Positions 60,220 through 64,000 of a stretch of 64,000 nt of DNA are shown here, piece after piece. Location: positions 8,551 through 72,550 of the forward strand of contig CAUFXR010000001.1 of assembly GCA_959596515.1 (NCBI GenBank). The letters are read 5' to 3'. The position numbers and the translations under genes were made by a program. The notes under the pieces are model-generated. The model was given only the letters and a program-made list of their open reading frames with translations. It did not search any database and was not told the DNA's origin. The first letter of the stretch is position 1, and every line of letters starts with the position of its first letter. The stretch comes from an uncultured Oscillospiraceae bacterium. Lineage in GTDB: Bacteria > Bacillota > Clostridia > Oscillospirales > Acutalibacteraceae.

Positions 60220-61440
60220 ATGGCCACTGAATCAATCATTACAACACGGAAATATTATAAGCGGAACAAGATATTAAATATCATCCGCTCCAATGAGAAT
60301 ATTTCACGCTATGATGTGAAAAAGATGACCATGTACAGCATGTCCACGGTTTTAGACATCATTGACGATTTGATCGCAAACGGCATGGTTTATGAGGTCG
60401 ATTGCGATGAGCCTAGGGTCGGGCGGAAGCCGGTATGGCTCCGCCTGAATCCCGAGGGCGGTTATTTCATCGGGGCGGAATTCAACGCGTTTCATTTGCA
60501 CTGCGCCATGCTGAATTTCACCGGCGAGATTATCTACCAGTCGGAGGAGGATTTGGACCCCGACCAAGGAAAAGACGCTATTCTGGAGCTTTTAATTCGG
60601 CACATACGTGCCGCCATCAATGCCGTAAACGGGAAGCCGGGTCAAATTTTCGCCATCAGCGTAGGCATCCCCGGCTATTTAAATGAGGATAAGAGTATCG
60701 CTCTTTCTCATTTTCGCTTGAAAGACTGGGAAAATGTCCCGGTCAAAAAGATTTTGGAGGATGAATTTCATCTTCCCTGTTATTTGGACAATAACGTCAA
60801 CGTAATGGCGTTCGCTTATAAATGGCTTCGCTACAATGGCGATTGCCGAGATTTTTTATTTGTTTCTATCCGCACCGGCGTACGCATTGTGCCGGTAATC
60901 AATAATCACTTGATCTTAAGCCGCGGAGGGCTTTCCGGTGAGCTTGGCCACGTTAAAGTCGCCCCTCACGGTACCCTGTGTTCCTGTGGCGGAATCGGCT
61001 GTCTCAATTCGGAAATTTCTGATCTCAGCGTACTGGCAAAGCTCAAGGCGGGGTTCGAGTTCGGTCGTTTTCCCGAGATCTTAAACATGGCCGGCGGTGA
61101 TCCGGACAAGGTGACGCTGGAAATGTTCTGTGAATCCGCGATACAGGGACATCCCGATGCGGTAAAGCTTATGCTGGATTTGGCTAACATTTTAGGAGAA
61201 GCCTTAAGCATGGCGGTGAATATTCTGGCTCCGGAGGTTGTGGTGCTTTCCGGTCACCTGAGTAAATTAGGCGAGCCCTTTTTCCAGGAAATTTTAAAGG
61301 TTCTGGAACGCAATGTGGTCCAGGAGATTTATCAGGGGATGAAGGTGACAGCCAGCGTCTTTAATGAGTATATCGGCGCCATCGGCGCCGCCGCTTACGC
61401 CATGCAGGAAGAATTCGATTTTATCGACAAACAGATTTGA
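60220..61440 (+). CDS. ROK family transcriptional regulator (NagC/XylR type)
   Basis: A 406-residue protein: an N-terminal winged HTH (residues 1-75, YDVKKMTMYSMSTVLDIIDDLI) plus a ROK sugar-binding domain (ISVGIPGYL, DNNVNVMAFAYKW, SGELGHVKVAPHGTLCSCGGIGCLN). The ATP and catalytic motifs of true ROK kinases are degraded (TGVRIVPV in place of a GTG loop), so it is a sugar-responsive regulator. The zinc-binding CSCGGIGC box is kept. It is the last gene of the kinase-aldolase operon and probably its own regulator, acting at the palindromes at 57904 and 59459. ATG 60220 has a modest ribosome binding site (GGATGGA). Confidence 0.85.
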   Translation: MATESIITTRKYYKRNKILNIIRSNENISRYDVKKMTMYSMSTVLDIIDDLIANGMVYEVDCDEPRVGRKPVWLRLNPEGGYFIGAEFNAFHLHCAMLNFTGEIIYQSEEDLDPDQGKDAILELLIRHIRAAINAVNGKPGQIFAISVGIPGYLNEDKSIALSHFRLKDWENVPVKKILEDEFHLPCYLDNNVNVMAFAYKWLRYNGDCRDFLFVSIRTGVRIVPVINNHLILSRGGLSGELGHVKVAPHGTLCSCGGIGCLNSEISDLSVLAKLKAGFEFGRFPEILNMAGGDPDKVTLEMFCESAIQGHPDAVKLMLDLANILGEALSMAVNILAPEVVVLSGHLSKLGEPFFQEILKVLERNVVQEIYQGMKVTASVFNEYIGAIGAAAYAMQEEFDFIDKQI

Positions 61441-61858
61441 GCCGGCGGTTCTGACGGACCCATCTGATCCGATCCGGAATGAAATCAGAAAAAATTCTCC
61501 TCCGAGGTTTCTAAATCGCCTTGGTATCGGCAATATGTCAGTTAGAAAATCGGAAACAGTTGGATAAAACTCAGGCGCTTAACAAGCTCTTTTCCCGTCC
61601 CGATTCAGCACAAAAGAACGCCGGGAATGGCCAAACGCGAGGAATGGCCAAACGCGGGGAAGGGCCAAACGCAGGGAAGGACCAAACGCAGGGAAGGACC
61701 ATCAGATCTTTTTATGAACTATGGATTGGCCCTATCCTTTACAAGGGAAAATAGGGCCCCTTTAGCGTTTTATGGAGCACTCCTTCCAGGAAAAGAGATT
61801 CGGCCACTTTATAGGCTTACCTCTCATAAAAAAGACTTTATGCCGCTTTTATAACCTA
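61441..61858. other. gap with 17-bp tandem repeats
   Basis: A 418-base gap between the ROK gene and the convergent epimerase gene. It holds the 17-bp tandem repeat at 61625-61703 and nothing coding that could be supported. Confidence 0.5.
61625..61703. repeat. 17-bp tandem repeat, about 4.6 copies
   Basis: Copies start at 61625, 61642, 61659, 61676 and 61693, each GAATGGCCAAACGCGAG or a close variant (GAAGGACCAAACGCAGG). The last copy is partial. Confidence 0.92.
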
Positions 61859-61914
61859 TTCCTCATAAGACAAAAGCTTCGGTTAAAAAACCGAAGCTTT
61901 TGTCTTATGAGGAA
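61859..61914. terminator. 26-bp perfect inverted repeat overlapping the epimerase stop
   Basis: Arms at 61859-61884 and 61889-61914 pair perfectly around a 4-nt A loop. The right arm contains the stop codon (61905-61907) and the last two sense codons of the minus-strand epimerase gene. A strong rho-independent terminator usable in both directions. Confidence 0.9.
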
Positions 61915-62726
61915 CAAGGAAGATTCTCCGCGATCGCTTTCAAATTTTTCAGTCCATCCGACACAAGTTTTTCCTCAGTGCCGGTTAATTTTTCGATGGT
62001 GATCGGGCCATGATATCCGACGCGCAGCAGGGCTTGAAACAACTCCGCAAAGGGGACCAGTCCTGTTCCCGGAACGCCTCTGTTATTTTCATTCGCATGC
62101 ACATAGCCCAGGTAATCCGTCCCGCAGGTCTCTACCGCTCCCGTGAAACTATTTTCTTCCCGAATCATATGGAAGAAATCTAGATGGACCTTTAGGTTTT
62201 TATTGCCTACCTCTTGACAATACCGCACCGCGTCGGCGGCGATGTTCAAAAAATGGGTCTCGAACCGGTTGACACATTCCACCGCGATCACGCCATCCCA
62301 GGTCTCCTTGGCGTAATCAGAAATCTCCCTCATCGCCCGGACAGACCATTCCCATTCCTGCTCGCTTCTGGGTTTTCCGGTCAAATACCCTACGCCCGCA
62401 TAACTAACACCGCCCAGGATTTGAGACCCAAGGGCTTTATTCACGTCCACCATTTGTTTCATATATTGGATTCCCTTTTTCCGGACGGTTTCATCGGGAG
62501 AGATCAAATTGGTATCCAAGCCTAAGGAGGTCGTCGTAACCACCTCCAGACCAGTCTGCCTTTTGGCCTCCTGCACCTCTTTTAACGGGAAACTTTCCGG
62601 GTGAAAAATTGCTAAATCCACAACATCAAAGCCTAATTCCTTTGCTTTAGGAAGAATCCATAGATCATTTTTTGAAAAGTCTTTTGTCCAAATAAGACTG
62701 TCCACACCAAAACGAAACGCTGCCAT
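61905..62726 (-). CDS. ketose 3-epimerase-like sugar isomerase, with internal deletion
   Basis: A 273-residue TIM-barrel enzyme of the tagatose/psicose 3-epimerase group. Metal ligands fit Glu in VIAVECVNRFETHFLN, Asp in KVHLDFFHM, His in GYVHANENN and Glu in ITIEKL. Compared with the neighbour at 63543 it lacks about 17 residues right after the last Glu, the SFDPSFEELSG...WRKFA segment, which forms part of the active-site rim in this family. It may therefore have altered activity. The start ATG 62726 follows GGAAAGGGA. Its end overlaps the big inverted repeat. It lies convergent with the ROK operon. Confidence 0.8.
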   Translation of the reverse strand: MAAFRFGVDSLIWTKDFSKNDLWILPKAKELGFDVVDLAIFHPESFPLKEVQEAKRQTGLEVVTTTSLGLDTNLISPDETVRKKGIQYMKQMVDVNKALGSQILGGVSYAGVGYLTGKPRSEQEWEWSVRAMREISDYAKETWDGVIAVECVNRFETHFLNIAADAVRYCQEVGNKNLKVHLDFFHMIREENSFTGAVETCGTDYLGYVHANENNRGVPGTGLVPFAELFQALLRVGYHGPITIEKLTGTEEKLVSDGLKNLKAIAENLPCSS

Positions 62727-63234
62727 CTCTTTTGTCCCTTTCCATATGTTTTCCTGCTATCTTGATTCTTGATCTCCCCAAACATATTGTCCCCTTCATA
62801 GAAACCTGCCGATTCCCTGACTTCATACCTCTTCAAAGGCCGTCGAGCCACCCTTTGGAATCTTACGCCCGCCACAAGCTAATTTCATGTTTTTAGGTTT
62901 TGTGAAGCTATAAAAAAATCCCTTCCAAAAAAGCTTCGGCGACTAGCCGAAGCTTTTTCTTTTTCCGTAGCAGAAACCCTCCCAGGGCCTTTTCGCCGGC
63001 CGGATACTCCCTAAGAAGCTGATTCTATTCTCTCCCCAGGACAGTGCCCAAAGAATATCATCTTTCCTCATAAACTGCGGCCTGAATAAGAGAAATATCC
63101 CTTCTGCAGATTTGTCACAGTGCTGAAATACTCGTCACATTGATAAATCCCGCCGGTTTGATTTCGCTTTCCTTTTGCCGGAAAGCGGCCAGTCCAGCGC
63201 TTTTTAAGGGCTCAGCGAAAATTTTCCGGCTAGC
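62727..63234. other. gap between epimerase and small hypothetical gene
   Basis: About 500 bases. It holds the terminator at 62928-62963; the rest has only short frames lacking ribosome binding sites. Confidence 0.45.
62928..62963. terminator. terminator hairpin
   Basis: AAAAAGCTTCGGC (62928-62940) and GCCGAAGCTTTTT (62946-62958) form a 13-bp stem with a 5-nt loop, with T-runs in both directions. The GCTTCGG core is shared with the repeat at 61859-61914. Confidence 0.9.
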
Positions 63235-63525
63235 TTAACAACCTAAAGTGTTTTGTCGCAACAGCGCCTGGGCCCGTCCGTAATCCTTTTTTCGCACATA
63301 AATCACATATTCATAGGCAGCATCCAGGTTCAATCCTGCCCCGCCGGTAACGGCGCGTATTCCAGCACGGCCAAAGCCGCCAGCGATATTTATCACGTTC
63401 ACAATATAGGGAATTTTATGAATCGCCAGCCTTTCCCTCACTTCCGCCTGTTCCTTGACAGAAAAAGAACCAAACAGCCTTTTCCGGTTGAATATGGTGA
63501 TAATAGGAATTCCTCCTTCGGACAT
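63235..63525 (-). CDS. hypothetical small protein, DUF2007-like
   Basis: A 96-residue soluble protein with an alpha/beta pattern: IPIITIFNRKRLFGSFSVKEQ, RERLAIHKIPYIVNVIN and EYVIYVRKKDYGRAQALLRQ. The layout resembles DUF2007 proteins (a short strand, a helix, and a closing YVPKEDxxxA helix), and clostridial genomes hold many such small proteins. Assignment is tentative. AAGGAGG occurs inside the frame at codons 3-5, seven bases before an ATT codon at 63504, so translation may begin there instead of at ATG 63525, which has no clear site. It lies 17 bases after the start side of the following epimerase gene's stop. Confidence 0.55.
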   Translation of the reverse strand: MSEGGIPIITIFNRKRLFGSFSVKEQAEVRERLAIHKIPYIVNVINIAGGFGRAGIRAVTGGAGLNLDAAYEYVIYVRKKDYGRAQALLRQNTLGC

Positions 63526-63542
63526 CCCAATTTACTGTTTTC

Positions 63543-64000
63543 TTAAATTTTCGCTGCGATCGCCTTTAAGTTCTTTAAGCCCTCGATGGCCAGTTCCTCA
63601 CCGGTATCCGCGAATTTTCTCCAAATAGCGCAATTGCCACTCAGCTCTTCAAAGCTCGGGTCAAAGGATTCAATGGTCAGGGGGCCTTCATAGCCGACCT
63701 CCAGCAAGGCCCGGAACAGTTCCTCAAAGGGGACCAATCCCGTACCCGGAATTCCACGGTCGTTCTCATTTACATGCACATAGCCTAGATAATCCTTCCC
63801 ACAGGTCTTTACCGCGCCGGCAAAGCTTTTTTCCTCCCGGATCATATGGAAGCAATCCAAATGGACCTTCATATTCTGATTGCCCACATCCTGGCAATAA
63901 CGTACCGCATCGGCGGCGATATTCAAAAAATGAGTCTCGAACCGGTTGACACATTCCACCGCGATCACGCCATCCCAGGTCTCCTTGGCATAGTCTGAAA
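63543..64000 (-). CDS. ketose 3-epimerase-like sugar isomerase (partial, runs off the window)
   Basis: The C-terminal 152 residues of a tagatose/psicose 3-epimerase-type enzyme; its start lies beyond 64000. The frame reads SDYAKETWDGVIAVECVNRFE from the edge, then KVHLDCFHM (Asp), GYVHVNENDRG (His) and LTIESFDPSFEEL (Glu), so all four metal ligands are present. WRKFADTGEELAIEGLKNL follows, complete. DNA identity with the gene at 61905-62726 is very high around the VECVNRFE block, indicating duplication. This copy keeps the segment that the other lacks and is the better candidate for an active epimerase. Confidence 0.85.
   Translation of the reverse strand, partial: SDYAKETWDGVIAVECVNRFETHFLNIAADAVRYCQDVGNQNMKVHLDCFHMIREEKSFAGAVKTCGKDYLGYVHVNENDRGIPGTGLVPFEELFRALLEVGYEGPLTIESFDPSFEELSGNCAIWRKFADTGEELAIEGLKNLKAIAAKI

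Overview
The window looks like a chromosomal segment of a low-GC Gram-positive, endospore-forming anaerobe of class Clostridia, probably the Oscillospirales or a neighbouring order. The evidence is a set of sporulation and germination genes (spoIIE, spoIIP, gpr, spoVAE), type III pantothenate kinase, an ECF transporter S component, a RACo-like ASKHA/ferredoxin protein, AGGAGG ribosome binding sites with many TTG/GTG starts, and sigma-A promoters of the TTGACA-N17-TATAAT type. Host genes are moderately GC-rich. No rRNA, tRNA or CRISPR array was seen.

Layout. 0.3-6 kb: a MATE exporter behind a dyad-containing promoter, then a small-multidrug-export membrane protein and two flavoproteins. 6-9.3 kb: a RACo-like protein and a PepV-type peptidase on the minus strand. 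9.4-14 kb: coaX with a probable vitamin ECF S component, then a class II aldolase/rhamnulokinase pair. 14.6-17.7 kb: a second MATE protein, a YitT protein and a HAD phosphatase. 18-20.6 kb: one 843-residue protein joining a xylose-isomerase-like TIM barrel to a complete acyl-CoA ligase. 20.8-33.3 kb: two convergent RumA/RlmD-type 23S rRNA methyltransferase genes flank an AT-richer island of about 9.5 kb. The island carries a pMV158-type rolling-circle Rep with an origin-like repeat region, a lipoprotein, a flavin reductase, an ImmA/IrrE protease-HTH protein, an HNH endonuclease, a fused m5C+m6A methyltransferase and a small XRE regulator. The last four form a restriction-modification operon. 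The 3' end of the left rumA gene seems to be supplied by the island.

33-41 kb: azlCD, a DHHW-family lipoprotein, a DUF1540 protein, a truncated small gene, an HtrA protease and a DUF3048 lipoprotein, separated by repeat-rich gaps (65-bp and 12-bp tandem repeats). 41-45 kb: metG, tatD and the TatD-linked radical SAM gene. 45-57.6 kb: a sporulation and housekeeping stretch (spoIIE, a ComEC-like hydrolase, cca, spoIIP, gpr, rpsT, spoVAE, a cyclase, mtnN). 58-64 kb: a second kinase/class II aldolase pair with a ROK regulator, convergent with two closely related ketose 3-epimerase-like genes. The last of these runs off the window.

How the genes work together. Two separate kinase-aldolase modules suggest catabolism of deoxy or rare ketoses: phosphorylation at C1, then cleavage to dihydroxyacetone phosphate and an aldehyde. 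In the second module the epimerases could supply the ketose and the ROK protein could control expression. The most unusual items are the isomerase-ligase fusion, the island with its fused dual-specificity methyltransferase, HNH nuclease and ImmA-like operon, and the origin-like repeat array beside the Rep gene. All functions were assigned by reading motifs, without database searches.
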